Part shown: piece after piece, positions 18,821 through 28,346 of the stretch
Layout: the number at the start of each line of letters is the position of its first letter
Numbering within the stretch: position 1 is the stretch's first letter
NCBI GenBank assembly: GCA_021782795.1
Contig: JAJXUP010000003.1
Location: 1-36,761 of the forward strand
Direction of reading: 5' to 3'
From: Pseudomonadota bacterium
Lineage (GTDB): Bacteria; Pseudomonadota; Gammaproteobacteria; Burkholderiales; Sulfuriferulaceae
DNA length: 36,761 bases
Notes under the pieces: model-generated
Database searches by the model: none
Seen by the model: only the letters and a program-made list of their open reading frames with translations
Told to the model about the DNA's origin: nothing
Position numbers and translations under genes: made by a program

Positions 18821-20245
18821 ATGCCCACCTTCCTCTGGCACGATTACGAAACCTTCGGCGCAAATCCGCGCGCCGATCGTCCGTCGCAATTCGCTGCCAT
18901 ACGCACCGATGCCGAGCTCAATGAGGTCGGCACACCGTGCATGTGGTACTGCCAGCCGGCACCCGACTACCTTCCGGATGCGCAAGCCTGCCTGATCACC
19001 GGCATCACGCCGCAGCAATGTCTGCGCGAAGGGTTGCCGGAATACCGTTTCGCGCACAACATCGAGCGCGAACTGGCGCAGCCGGAAACCATCGGTGCCG
19101 GGTACAACAGCATGCACTTTGATGACGAAGTGACACGCTTCATGCTCTGGCGCAACCTGGCCGACCCGTATGCGCGCGAATGGCAGAATGGTTGCGGCCG
19201 CTGGGACCTGCTCAATCTGGTACGCGCCGCCTGGGCGCTGCGTCCGGAAGGGCTGCAGTGGCCGGTCAACGAAAACGGGCGCACCAGCTTTCGCCTCGAA
19301 CACCTCGCCACCGCCAACGACCTGCTGCACGAAAAGGCGCATGACGCACTGTCCGACGTGCGTGCGACCATCGCACTGGCCCGGCGGCTGCGCGACGCCC
19401 AGCCGCGTCTGTTCGAATTCAGCCTGACGCTGCGTGACAAACGCCGGGTGCTGGAACAGATCCGTCCCGATGCCCCGCAGCCGTTTCTGCACGTCAGTGG
19501 CATGATCCCGGTCGAACGCGGCTGCCTCATGCTCGCCTGGCCGCTGGCGCAACATCCGTTCAACAAGAATGAAATCATCGTCTGGGACTTGGCGCACGAC
19601 CCGGAGGAACTGTTCTCGCTCGATGCCGATAGTGTCCGCCAACGACTGTTCAGCAAAAACGACGACCTGCCGGAAAATGTCACCCGACTACCGGTAAAGA
19701 CCATTCACATCAATCGCGCGCCCATCGTGGTGAGCCAGCTTAAAACACTGAGCCCCATGCAGGCGGAACGCTGGGGCATGAACATCGAACAGCAACTGCA
19801 TCACGCACGCAAGCTGCAGCAGGCGCCATCTCTGGATGCGCTGTGGCGTAAAGTGTATGCAGCGACGCCCGCTGCCGCAACCGATGTTGACACCGATCTG
19901 TATAACGGCTTCGTCGGCAATGACGACCGCCGCACCCTGGAACGACTGCGGGAACTCGACGGCGAGGCACTTGCGCAGGCACGGCCGACACTGCAGGACA
20001 CCCGCCTCGAAGAACTGCTGTTCCGCTACCGCGCACGCAATTTTCCGCACACGCTGAATGAGGAAGAAAACGCGCGCTGGCACCGTCACTGCACCGCCCG
20101 GCTACTGCATGGCGAACAGGGTGCACGCAGCCTGCAACAACTGAGCACGCAGATCGACGCACTTGCGGAAAGCGCCGACGAACGTGGCGAAGAAATTCTT
20201 GGCGATCTGTACGATTACGCCGAAACCCTGATGGAACACATCTGA
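18821..20245 (+). CDS. sbcB: Exodeoxyribonuclease I
   Basis: MPTFLWHDYETFGANPRADRPSQFAAIRTD (DEDD exonuclease motif) and GYNSMHFDDEVTRFMLWRNLADPYAREWQNGCGRWDLLNLVRA. Confidence 0.95.
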   Translation: MPTFLWHDYETFGANPRADRPSQFAAIRTDAELNEVGTPCMWYCQPAPDYLPDAQACLITGITPQQCLREGLPEYRFAHNIERELAQPETIGAGYNSMHFDDEVTRFMLWRNLADPYAREWQNGCGRWDLLNLVRAAWALRPEGLQWPVNENGRTSFRLEHLATANDLLHEKAHDALSDVRATIALARRLRDAQPRLFEFSLTLRDKRRVLEQIRPDAPQPFLHVSGMIPVERGCLMLAWPLAQHPFNKNEIIVWDLAHDPEELFSLDADSVRQRLFSKNDDLPENVTRLPVKTIHINRAPIVVSQLKTLSPMQAERWGMNIEQQLHHARKLQQAPSLDALWRKVYAATPAAATDVDTDLYNGFVGNDDRRTLERLRELDGEALAQARPTLQDTRLEELLFRYRARNFPHTLNEEENARWHRHCTARLLHGEQGARSLQQLSTQIDALAESADERGEEILGDLYDYAETLMEHI

Positions 20246-20254
20246 CTAGACATC

Positions 20255-20380
20255 ATGGTCGCCAGCCGGTAGCAGGTGGCCAGCATGTGGTAACCAATCC
20301 ACGGATATGAGCATGATTCATCGTCGTAGCCAGACTTCGCATCCCAGGGTCGATCAGGATTTATTGACTTTTGCGACCAT
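20255..20380. repeat. Small IR-bounded element (126 bp)
   Basis: Perfect 8-bp terminal inverted repeats ATGGTCGC (20255-20262) / GCGACCAT (20373-20380); no supported coding. Confidence 0.35.
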
Positions 20381-20383
20381 ATG

Positions 20384-20529
20384 AGCAGGCCGTTGAAACA
20401 GGTAGCGAGGACCCCCGGATGCAAGGCGCGAGAAACGCAACGACGAGACCTATCAAATAGATCGGCGTGGGAGTGAGTATCGCAGCAACGCCGCAGACGG
20501 GTGCCGCAGGACTTTTTCAACGGCCTGCT
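20384..20529. mobile_element. MITE-like element (146 bp) with 15-bp terminal inverted repeats
   Basis: AGCAGGCCGTTGAAA (20384-20398) / TTTCAACGGCCTGCT (20515-20529), perfect; non-coding interior; resembles dispersed GCAGGCCGTTGAAA repeats known in proteobacteria (from memory). Confidence 0.6.
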
Positions 20530-21289
20530 AGCGGGTCTGACGCACCCGCTCGAACAGACACACGGCCAGCGCTGCAGCGACATTGAGCGATTCCATCCGT
20601 CCAGGCATGGGGATGCGCAGCGACGCGCTCACTGCGGCACGCAGCGCCGGCGACAGGCCGGCACCCTCGTTGCCGAACACGAACGCCAGCGGTCCACGCA
20701 GATCGGCCTGATACAGGTCCTCAGCGGCATCGAGCGCCGTCGCACATACAAGACCGGGAAAATCACGTGCCACTGCAACCAGATCAGCCTGTTCGACAAT
20801 CCGCAATGCGAAATGCGCGCCCATACCGCCGCGCAAGGTCTTGGGCGACCAGGCATCAGCACACTCGTCCGACAGCCACACGCTGTCCACGCCCGCTGCT
20901 GCCGCACTGCGCAACATTGCACCGAGATTGCCAGGGTCCTGGATGCGTTCAAGCAGTACCGCAAAATGCGAGGCCTGCTGCGGCCACACGGGCGGTTGCA
21001 CCACCGCCATAACTCCGGTAGGGGTTCTGACGGGCGAAATGGCGTCGAACAATGGCCGGGTCAGCAGAACGACCTCAGCCTGCGGACAACGCTGCTGCCA
21101 GGCTGCAGCATCCGGTTCCTCGCACACCAGCACCTGCAACGGTACGCCACCGCTCGCCAGAAATGCTTCCAGCAGATGCTCGCCGTCCAGCAGCGCCAAG
21201 CCTCTTGCACGGCGCTCGCCCGCCGATTCGGCCAGCAATTTCCAGCCGCGGTAACGGGAATTCTGTCTGGAAGCGATCCATTCGCCCAT
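20528..21289 (-). CDS. TrmH/SpoU-family RNA 2'-O-methyltransferase
   Basis: 253 aa; VLLERIQDPGNLGAMLRSAAAAGVDSVWL, LAFVFGNEGAGLSPALRAAVSASLRIPMPGRMESLNVAAALAVCLFE motifs. Confidence 0.93.
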   Translation of the reverse strand: MGEWIASRQNSRYRGWKLLAESAGERRARGLALLDGEHLLEAFLASGGVPLQVLVCEEPDAAAWQQRCPQAEVVLLTRPLFDAISPVRTPTGVMAVVQPPVWPQQASHFAVLLERIQDPGNLGAMLRSAAAAGVDSVWLSDECADAWSPKTLRGGMGAHFALRIVEQADLVAVARDFPGLVCATALDAAEDLYQADLRGPLAFVFGNEGAGLSPALRAAVSASLRIPMPGRMESLNVAAALAVCLFERVRQTR

Positions 21290-22656
21290 CAGGCGCGACG
21301 CCAGAGCGTCGCGCCTGGCTGATCCTCGAGCACGATTCCGGCCTGCATCAGTTCGGCGCGCACACGGTCCGCCTCGGCAAAATCACGGTTCTTGCGCGCC
21401 AGCGCCCGTGCCGCAATCAACGCATCGATCTGCGCAGCGTCCAGTGCACAACCACCCAACTGTTGCAGATGCTGCACCGGATCGCTCTGCAGCAGGCCAA
21501 GCACGCCTCCCAACGCCCGCAGCAGACCGGCACGCTGTGATGAACGCGATTTATTCACCTCGGCCGCCAGTTCGAACAGCACTGACACAGCCAGCGAGGT
21601 GTTCAGGTCGTCGTCCATGGCCTGACGGAACCGCGCTGCCCATGGCTCGTCCCAGTCGAGTTCGATCGTCTCTGGCGGCACATCACGCAACGCGGTGTAC
21701 AGACGGTTCAACGACTGGCGTGCGTCTTCCAGATGGCCATCGGCGTAGTTGAGCGGGCTGCGGTAATGCGCGCGCAGAATGAACAGTCGCAGCGTTTCAC
21801 CGTCGAAACGCTCCAGCACCTCACGGATGGTGAAGAAATTGCCCAGCGATTTGGACATCTTCTCGTCGTCCACCCGCACGAACCCGTTGTGCACCCAGTA
21901 ATTGGCAAGCGTACAGCCATGCGCACCCTCGGACTGGGCTATCTCGTTCTCGTGATGCGGGAACAGCAGATCCTGACCACCGCCATGGATATCGAAATGC
22001 GGTGACAGATAATGCTCGCTCATTGCCGAGCATTCGATGTGCCAGCCCGGGCGCCCCATGCCCCATGGCGACTCCCAGCCCGGCTCGTCCGGCCGCGCCG
22101 CCTTCCACAGCACGAAATCCAGCGCGTCGCGTTTGTACGGATCGATGCCCACGCGCTCGCCCGCACGCAGTTCATCGAGCGCCTTGCCCGACAGCCGGCC
22201 ATAACCGGGAAAGGCATGCACTGAATAGTACACGTCACCATTGGCGGCGGGATACGCCAGTCCGCGCTCCACCAACCGCCCGATCAGGTCGACCATCGCC
22301 GGCACAAAGTGCGTGGCGCGCGGCTCGTGGGTCGGCGCAAGCACGCCGAGCCGCTCGGCATCCTCGTGCAGGGCAGTGATGAAACGCTCGGTCAGCTCGG
22401 CAATGGTCTCGCCGTTGAGGGCCGCACGTTTAATGATCTTGTCATCGATATCGGTGATGTTGCGTACATATTCGACGGAGTAGCCGCTTGCCAGAAGCCA
22501 GCGCACCAGCATGTCGAACACCACCAGCACGCGCGCGTGACCGACGTGGCAATAATCGTAGACGGTGACGCCGCACACATACATGCGCACCTGGCCCGCA
22601 ACAAGCGGATGAAATGGCTGTTTTTCCCTGCCCAGGGAATTGTGCAGGATCAACAT
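21289..22656 (-). CDS. cysS: Cysteinyl-tRNA synthetase
   Basis: Start at 22656 ([50 protein letters not shown]); KMSKSLGN present. Confidence 0.97.
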   Translation of the reverse strand: MLILHNSLGREKQPFHPLVAGQVRMYVCGVTVYDYCHVGHARVLVVFDMLVRWLLASGYSVEYVRNITDIDDKIIKRAALNGETIAELTERFITALHEDAERLGVLAPTHEPRATHFVPAMVDLIGRLVERGLAYPAANGDVYYSVHAFPGYGRLSGKALDELRAGERVGIDPYKRDALDFVLWKAARPDEPGWESPWGMGRPGWHIECSAMSEHYLSPHFDIHGGGQDLLFPHHENEIAQSEGAHGCTLANYWVHNGFVRVDDEKMSKSLGNFFTIREVLERFDGETLRLFILRAHYRSPLNYADGHLEDARQSLNRLYTALRDVPPETIELDWDEPWAARFRQAMDDDLNTSLAVSVLFELAAEVNKSRSSQRAGLLRALGGVLGLLQSDPVQHLQQLGGCALDAAQIDALIAARALARKNRDFAEADRVRAELMQAGIVLEDQPGATLWRRA

Positions 22657-22742
22657 GGGGGCAACCCGAAATCCATGGTATGAATCAAGATGAATTCTTG
22701 CTAGAATCAACGCTCTGATCGAAGTCCAGTGAGTATAACATA

Positions 22743-23786
22743 GTGACACGCCCCCTCCTTTACGCAATTCTGTTCGCCTGTGCAATGCTGGCCAGTTCTG
22801 TTTCCCGGGCCGCGGACAGCAAGGAATTCCAGAATATCCAGACACTCTTCAAACAAGGTCAGTACGCCCAGGCGCTCGAACGTGACAATGCCTGGATCGC
22901 GCATCACCCGAAAGACGCGCAGGCCCGCTTTCTCAAAGGGCTGATCCTGACGGAACAGAACAAGACTGCCGAGGCCATCAGCGTGTTCACGGCGCTCACC
23001 GAAGACTTCCCCGAACTGCCCGAACCCTACAACAACCTCGCGGTGCTCTACGCCTCCCAGGGCGATTACGACAGGGCACGCAACGCCCTCGAAATGGCGA
23101 TCCACACGCATCCGAGTTACGCTATCGCCAATGAAAACCTCGGCGACATCTATGCCAAGATGGCTTCGATCGCTTACGACAAGGCACTGAAGCTCGATAC
23201 CAAGAACAATACCGTGCATACCAAGCTGGCGCTGATCAAGGAAATCTTTGCCGAACACCCGCTGGCCAGCGACTGTACTGGCAGCAGCACAGCGGCAACG
23301 GCCAAAGGATCGTCATCGGCAATCGCAACCCCGGCTGCCACGGCGACCGGAAAACCCGCAGCAGACACTCCCATGACGCCTCCGGCCGCTTCCCAAGCAG
23401 CGGCAGCAGCGGCGGCAACGACTCCGGTCAGCGCACCATCCGCTGCGGATGAGGCTGCCATTACACAGGCCCTCCAGAGCTGGGCGCAAGCATGGTCGCA
23501 TCAGAACGCCGACGCTTATCTGGCCGCCTACGCGCCCCAATTCAAAACTCCGGACAACCTGTCGCGCCCGCAGTGGGAAGCCCTGCGCCGTGCACGAATC
23601 AGCAAACCCAAACACATCAGCGTACAACTGTCCGACCTGCACATTGTGCAATCCGACACCGATCACGCAACAGCCGGATTTACCGAAACCTATCACTCCA
23701 ACCTGATCGACTCGGTCGGCCACAAGACGCTCAATCTGACCCGAGTTCACGGCAACTGGCTGATTGTGCAGGAACTTTCTCGATAA
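22743..23786 (+). CDS. Exported TPR protein with C-terminal NTF2-like domain
   Basis: GTG start; signal peptide [28 protein letters not shown] repeats; Ala/Thr-rich linker; C-terminal W..AW...[13 protein letters not shown] domain. Confidence 0.8.
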   Translation: MTRPLLYAILFACAMLASSVSRAADSKEFQNIQTLFKQGQYAQALERDNAWIAHHPKDAQARFLKGLILTEQNKTAEAISVFTALTEDFPELPEPYNNLAVLYASQGDYDRARNALEMAIHTHPSYAIANENLGDIYAKMASIAYDKALKLDTKNNTVHTKLALIKEIFAEHPLASDCTGSSTAATAKGSSSAIATPAATATGKPAADTPMTPPAASQAAAAAAATTPVSAPSAADEAAITQALQSWAQAWSHQNADAYLAAYAPQFKTPDNLSRPQWEALRRARISKPKHISVQLSDLHIVQSDTDHATAGFTETYHSNLIDSVGHKTLNLTRVHGNWLIVQELSR

Positions 23787-23796
23787 CGGGCTGGAC

Positions 23797-25176
23797 ATGA
23801 TCCGCATATTCCTTGTTGCGGCGCTTCTCGGCTGGCTGGCAGGCCGTCCGGCCTGGGCTGAACCGCCCGCAGATACTGCAACCGCCGTCGCGACCGCAAC
23901 CACGGCTCCGACCGCATTGACTTCCGCATCTGCCGAAATACCTGCATTGGTTCCCACACCCAGTGCTGTGCCTGTGATGACATCCGCAACCACGGCTCCG
24001 ACCGCAACAGTAACCACAACGGCTATCGCACCTGCAAGCCAGACCCAGTCAAGCCAGACCCAAAGTCACCCGCGCACGCTCGATCACGACGAGTCACTGC
24101 TGGCAACCACCTTCTCTGCGCTGCGCGAGGGCAAGCTCGATGAGGCCCAACGGGATATCGACACCCTGCTGCATGCCCAGCCGGATTTTCGCCTGGCGCA
24201 ACTGATCCGGGGCGACCTGCTGCTGGCCCACGCCCAGGCGCTGGACCACATCGGCAACACCCGCCAGGACTCACCTGCGCTGGAAGACTTGCGCGCCGAA
24301 GCACGCGCACGCCTCGAAAGCGTGCTGCAACCGCCACCCGCAGGCATGGTACCGGAGCAGGTATTGCTGCTGGCAGACTCGATCCGGCATATCGTGGTCG
24401 TGGACACGGAAAAATCACGGCTGTACCTGTTTGCCAACCGCAATGGCATGCCTGTGTACCTCGCAGATTTCTACGTCACCATCGGACGCAACGGCAGCGG
24501 CAAATCACATGAAGGCGACGAACGGACGCCGCTTGGCATCTACCGCATCACCAGCCGGCTTCACGACAGCGCGTTGTTGGCCACTTATGGCCCGCTGGCA
24601 TTTCCGCTCGACTTCCCCAACGACTGGGACAAACACAAGGGCAGCAGTGGCCATGGCATCTGGCTGCATGGTACCTTCAGCGGCACGTACAGCCGGCCGC
24701 CGCATGCCAGCGATGGTTGTGTCGTCCTCACCAATACCGACCTCGACAGCCTGGCGAACTTCATTGCGCCCGACAATACACCGGTGCTCATCACCGACCA
24801 TATCCGCTGGGTCACGCCAGATACGGTACTTGCCGAACGCCAGCAACTGATGCAGCATGTCAGCCAGTGGCAACAAGACTGGCAAAGCCTCAATGTCGAA
24901 CGCTACCTGGGCAACTATTCAAAAGATTTCACCGCAGATCAAACTGGCTTTGCCGACTGGGCGGCACGCAAGCGCCAGATCGCTCCCGGCAAACGCTGGA
25001 TCAAAGTCGAGCTTTCCAACCTGAGCCTGTTTGAATACCCTGGCCAGAGCGGTCTCTTTCTTGCGGACTTCCGCCAGGACTACCAGAGCAACAATCTGGT
25101 CAACAACATGCACAAGCGGCAATACTGGACGCAGCAGTCCGGCGAGTGGAAAATCCTTGCCGAAGACAGCCTGTAA
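23797..25176 (+). CDS. YkuD L,D-transpeptidase/carboxypeptidase-type protein with C-terminal NTF2-like domain (Csd6-like architecture)
   Basis: Start at 23797 ([21 protein letters not shown]); catalytic [27 protein letters not shown]-terminal [18 protein letters not shown]. Confidence 0.88.
   Translation: MIRIFLVAALLGWLAGRPAWAEPPADTATAVATATTAPTALTSASAEIPALVPTPSAVPVMTSATTAPTATVTTTAIAPASQTQSSQTQSHPRTLDHDESLLATTFSALREGKLDEAQRDIDTLLHAQPDFRLAQLIRGDLLLAHAQALDHIGNTRQDSPALEDLRAEARARLESVLQPPPAGMVPEQVLLLADSIRHIVVVDTEKSRLYLFANRNGMPVYLADFYVTIGRNGSGKSHEGDERTPLGIYRITSRLHDSALLATYGPLAFPLDFPNDWDKHKGSSGHGIWLHGTFSGTYSRPPHASDGCVVLTNTDLDSLANFIAPDNTPVLITDHIRWVTPDTVLAERQQLMQHVSQWQQDWQSLNVERYLGNYSKDFTADQTGFADWAARKRQIAPGKRWIKVELSNLSLFEYPGQSGLFLADFRQDYQSNNLVNNMHKRQYWTQQSGEWKILAEDSL
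23894..24006 (+). repeat. Two exact 23-bp direct repeats 90 bp apart in the Thr/Ala linker coding region
   Basis: CCGCAACCACGGCTCCGACCGCA at 23894-23916 and 23984-24006. Confidence 0.85.
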
Positions 25177-25228
25177 CGGCCGGCCGCCCGCCTTCTTTTT
25201 CACACACCCACTGACGGACACCATCATC

Positions 25229-25723
25229 ATGATCAAACTGCACACCAACTACGGCACCATCACCCTGCGCCTCGACAGCGACAAGGCACCCAAGACCACC
25301 GCCAACTTTCTTTCCTACGTCAACAGCGGCTTTTACGACAACACCATTTTCCATCGCGTCATCGATGGTTTCATGATCCAGGGCGGCGGCTTCGAGCCCG
25401 GCATGAAGCAGAAACCCACTGAAGCGCCGATCGAAAACGAAGCGGCCAACGGTCTGTCCAACCGTCGCTACACCATCGCCATGGCACGCACTTCCGACCC
25501 CCACTCCGCCACCGCGCAATTCTTCATCAACGTCAAGGACAATGGTTTCCTCGACTTCAGTGCTCCCAACGCGCAAGGCTATGGCTACTGCGTATTCGGT
25601 GAAGTTGTCGAAGGCCAGGATATCGTCGACCTCATCAAGGGCGTCAAGACCGGCAATCGTGCAGGGCACCAGGACGTGCCGGTTGAGGACGTGATCATCC
25701 AACGCGCTGAAGTCGTGGCATGA
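25229..25723 (+). CDS. ppiB: Peptidyl-prolyl cis-trans isomerase, cyclophilin type
   Basis: [55 protein letters not shown]. Confidence 0.96.
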   Translation: MIKLHTNYGTITLRLDSDKAPKTTANFLSYVNSGFYDNTIFHRVIDGFMIQGGGFEPGMKQKPTEAPIENEAANGLSNRRYTIAMARTSDPHSATAQFFINVKDNGFLDFSAPNAQGYGYCVFGEVVEGQDIVDLIKGVKTGNRAGHQDVPVEDVIIQRAEVVA

Positions 25724-26466
25724 CCGTCATGCCGGAGGCCGGATTCAGCCTGCTGGCCTCCGACCTGCACCTCAGTCCGGCACAGCCGCATGTCACACAC
25801 CAGTTCGGCGAGTTCCTGCGCCGTCATGCCGGTGGGGCGCATGCGCTGTACCTGCTGGGCGACCTGTTCGAATACTGGCTGGGGGATGACACGCTCGATG
25901 CGCCGCTGGCGCAGCAGATAATCGCCTGGCTGGCAGAGTTGTCCACTCGGGGAACACAGGTGTACCTCATGCATGGCAACCGCGATTTTCTCATCGGCAC
26001 AGAGTTTGCCCGCCGCTGTGGTGCCAGGCTGCTGGACGACCCGTGCCTGATCAACCTGCATGGCACACCCACCCTGCTCAGCCACGGCGACAGTCTGTGC
26101 ACTGATGATCTGCCCTACCAGGCGTTCCGCCGGCAGGTACGCCACCCTGTCTGGCAGGCACAATTCCTTGCGCTACCCGTAGCCGAACGCATTGCACAAG
26201 CCGAGACAGCACGGCGCCAGAGCGAAGCCGCGCAACAGGAAAAATCCGCTGCCATCATGGACGTCAACCTTGACGCCGTACGTGCACTGCTGCGCGCGCA
26301 CGGGTATCCGCGCCTGATTCATGGACATACGCACCGTCCGGCGCGACACAGCTTCGAACTGGACAACCATGCATGTGAACGCTGGGTGTTGCCCGACTGG
26401 AGCGACACCCGCAACGGTTGGCTTCGCTGCGACGCCGGGGGCTGCAGCTTCGAACAACTGGCATAG
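25720..26466 (+). CDS. lpxH: UDP-2,3-diacylglucosamine diphosphatase
   Basis: [64 protein letters not shown]. Confidence 0.96.
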   Translation: MTVMPEAGFSLLASDLHLSPAQPHVTHQFGEFLRRHAGGAHALYLLGDLFEYWLGDDTLDAPLAQQIIAWLAELSTRGTQVYLMHGNRDFLIGTEFARRCGARLLDDPCLINLHGTPTLLSHGDSLCTDDLPYQAFRRQVRHPVWQAQFLALPVAERIAQAETARRQSEAAQQEKSAAIMDVNLDAVRALLRAHGYPRLIHGHTHRPARHSFELDNHACERWVLPDWSDTRNGWLRCDAGGCSFEQLA

Positions 26467-26493
26467 CCAGTGCCCGTGTCCGGAGCGGACGCA

Positions 26494-27675
26494 TCAGATC
26501 AGCGCGCCAAGACCTCGTGCCAGGTCATCCTGGATATCGCGCACCGACTCCAGCCCCACTGCCATACGCAACAGGCCGTCGCCCACGCCGGCATCGGCAC
26601 GCTGCTGCGGCGTCAGCCGGCCATGGGTGGTCGTCGCCGGATGGGTGATGGTGGTCTTGGTGTCGCCAAGATTGGCCGTAATGGAGATCATCCGCGTCGA
26701 ATCGATCACATGCCATGCTGCATCCCGGCCCCCACGCACCTCGAAGGCCACCATCGCCCCGCCGCCAGTCTGCTGACGCATGGCCAGCGCATGTTGCGGA
26801 TGCGATGGCAACCACGGGTACCACACCCGTTCTACCGCAGGATGTTCCTCCAGCCATCTGGCCATGGCGATACCGTGCGCGGAATGTGCATCCATGCGCA
26901 ACTTGAGCGTCTCCAGCCCTTTGAGCAGCACCCAGGCATTGAACGGACTCAGGCTCGGCCCGGCAGTACGCAGGAAAGTCTGCACCGGGTTGAGCCGCTC
27001 ATGCCCGCCCAGTACCGCCCCCCCCAGCACGCGCCCCTGACCATCGAGGTATTTGGTCGCTGAGTGCACCACGATGTCCGCGCCCAGTTGCAGCGGTCGC
27101 TGCAAGGCTGGCGAGCAGAAGCTGTTGTCGACCACAAGCAGCGCGCCGGCGTCGTGCGCCAGTTCGGACAAAGCACGAATGTCGCTGATCTCGGTGAGCG
27201 GATTGGAAGGCGATTCAACGAACAGCAGGCGGGTTTCCGGGCGCAGCGCCATGCGCCAGCGCGCAATATCGGTCGCCGGCACCAGCGTGACCTGCACACC
27301 GAAGCGCGGCATCACCTGATTGAGCAACTGAATAGTCGAACCGAACAACGACTGCGAAGCCACAATGTGGTCACCTGCCGAAAGCAGCCCCATCAACGTC
27401 GCCAGGATGGCCGACATGCCTGAAGCCGTGGCCAGACAGCGCTCGGCACCTTCCAGTGCCGCCAGACGCGTTTCAAACATTGCCACGCCCGGATTGCCTA
27501 CACGCGAGTAGATATAACCCGGTTCTTCGCCCGCGAAGCGCGCTGCCGCCTCGGCGGCGCTGCCGAACACGAAACTCGAAGTCAGGAACATCGCTTCGCT
27601 GTGTTCGCCAAATTCGCTACGCACCGTACCTGTGCGGATCGCCAGGGTCTCGAGATCGAAATCGGGCTCCATCAT
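26494..27675 (-). CDS. metZ: O-succinylhomoserine sulfhydrylase (PLP-dependent)
   Basis: LAIRTGTVRSEFGEHSEAMFLTSSFVFGSAAEAAARFAGEEPGYIYSRVGNPGVAMFE; SATKYLDGQGRVLGG PLP lysine region. Confidence 0.93.
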   Translation of the reverse strand: MMEPDFDLETLAIRTGTVRSEFGEHSEAMFLTSSFVFGSAAEAAARFAGEEPGYIYSRVGNPGVAMFETRLAALEGAERCLATASGMSAILATLMGLLSAGDHIVASQSLFGSTIQLLNQVMPRFGVQVTLVPATDIARWRMALRPETRLLFVESPSNPLTEISDIRALSELAHDAGALLVVDNSFCSPALQRPLQLGADIVVHSATKYLDGQGRVLGGAVLGGHERLNPVQTFLRTAGPSLSPFNAWVLLKGLETLKLRMDAHSAHGIAMARWLEEHPAVERVWYPWLPSHPQHALAMRQQTGGGAMVAFEVRGGRDAAWHVIDSTRMISITANLGDTKTTITHPATTTHGRLTPQQRADAGVGDGLLRMAVGLESVRDIQDDLARGLGALI

Positions 27676-28346
27676 TCCTCCTGCAACGGTTTCTTGCCCA
27701 CGTTGACACCGAGCTGCTTGAGCTTGCGGTACAAATGCGTGCGTTCCACACCGGCCTGCTCGGCTGCTCGCGTCATATTACCCTCGGTCTGTGCGATCAG
27801 CCATTCGAAATAGCGGCGCTCGAACAGGTCGCGCGCTTCGCGCAGCGGCAGGTTGAGCGGCACCGACAGGCACTCGATCGCGTCATCCGCGTCGACACCG
27901 CTCTCCGGACCCGGGAGGTCGACTTCCATCGGAACCGGCGCCACCGGTCGTGCAGCTGCCGGCGATTTCTTCGGCAACGGATGCTGCAACCCGGCTGTCA
28001 CGCCATCGAGCAGCTTGCGCAATGAAATCGGTTTTTCCAGGAAGCCGACCGCACCGATGCGCATGGCCTCCACCGCCGTATCGATGGTGCCGTGTCCCGA
28101 CATCATGACCACCGGCATGGTCAGGCTGCCATTGCTGTCCCACTCGCGCAGCAGCGTGATGCCATCGGTGTCCGGCATCCAGATATCGAGCAGCACCAGA
28201 TCGGGGCGCATGCGCTCACGCACCAGTCGTGCCTGCCCGGCGCCATCGGCCAGGGTCACATCGTATCCCTCGTCCATCAGGATCTCGGAAAGCAGTTCGC
28301 GAATGCCGATTTCGTCATCCACCACCAGTATGTCCTTGCCCATCAT
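27672..28346 (-). CDS. NtrX-like response regulator lacking the AAA+ domain (receiver + Fis-type HTH)
   Basis: 224 aa; DILVVDDEIGIRELLSEIL, DLVLLDIWMPDTDG, GFLEKPISLRKLL receiver, then Pro/Ala linker, then LREARDLFERRYFEWLIAQTEGNMTRAAEQAGVERTHLYRKLKQLGV; no Walker A/B or GAFTGA. Confidence 0.88.
   Translation of the reverse strand: MMGKDILVVDDEIGIRELLSEILMDEGYDVTLADGAGQARLVRERMRPDLVLLDIWMPDTDGITLLREWDSNGSLTMPVVMMSGHGTIDTAVEAMRIGAVGFLEKPISLRKLLDGVTAGLQHPLPKKSPAAARPVAPVPMEVDLPGPESGVDADDAIECLSVPLNLPLREARDLFERRYFEWLIAQTEGNMTRAAEQAGVERTHLYRKLKQLGVNVGKKPLQEE

Noticed and set aside
20215-20583. 122 aa minus-strand ORF across the two IR elements
   Set aside because: Spans two unrelated repeat elements and two neighbouring gene ends; no family resemblance that I can support.
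22734-22745. TATAAC just before the GTG of the TPR gene as a third leaderless promoter
   Set aside because: No -35 at the proper distance and the predicted TSS would fall after the start codon.
23894-24006. 23-bp direct repeats considered as regulatory or CRISPR-like
   Set aside because: Only two copies, in frame within a Thr/Ala-rich linker of the L,D-transpeptidase; best explained by internal duplication of linker codons.
26478-26490. GTCCG-GAG-CGGAC hairpin between lpxH and metZ as terminator
   Set aside because: Only 5-bp stem with 3-nt loop and no T-tract; too weak to call.
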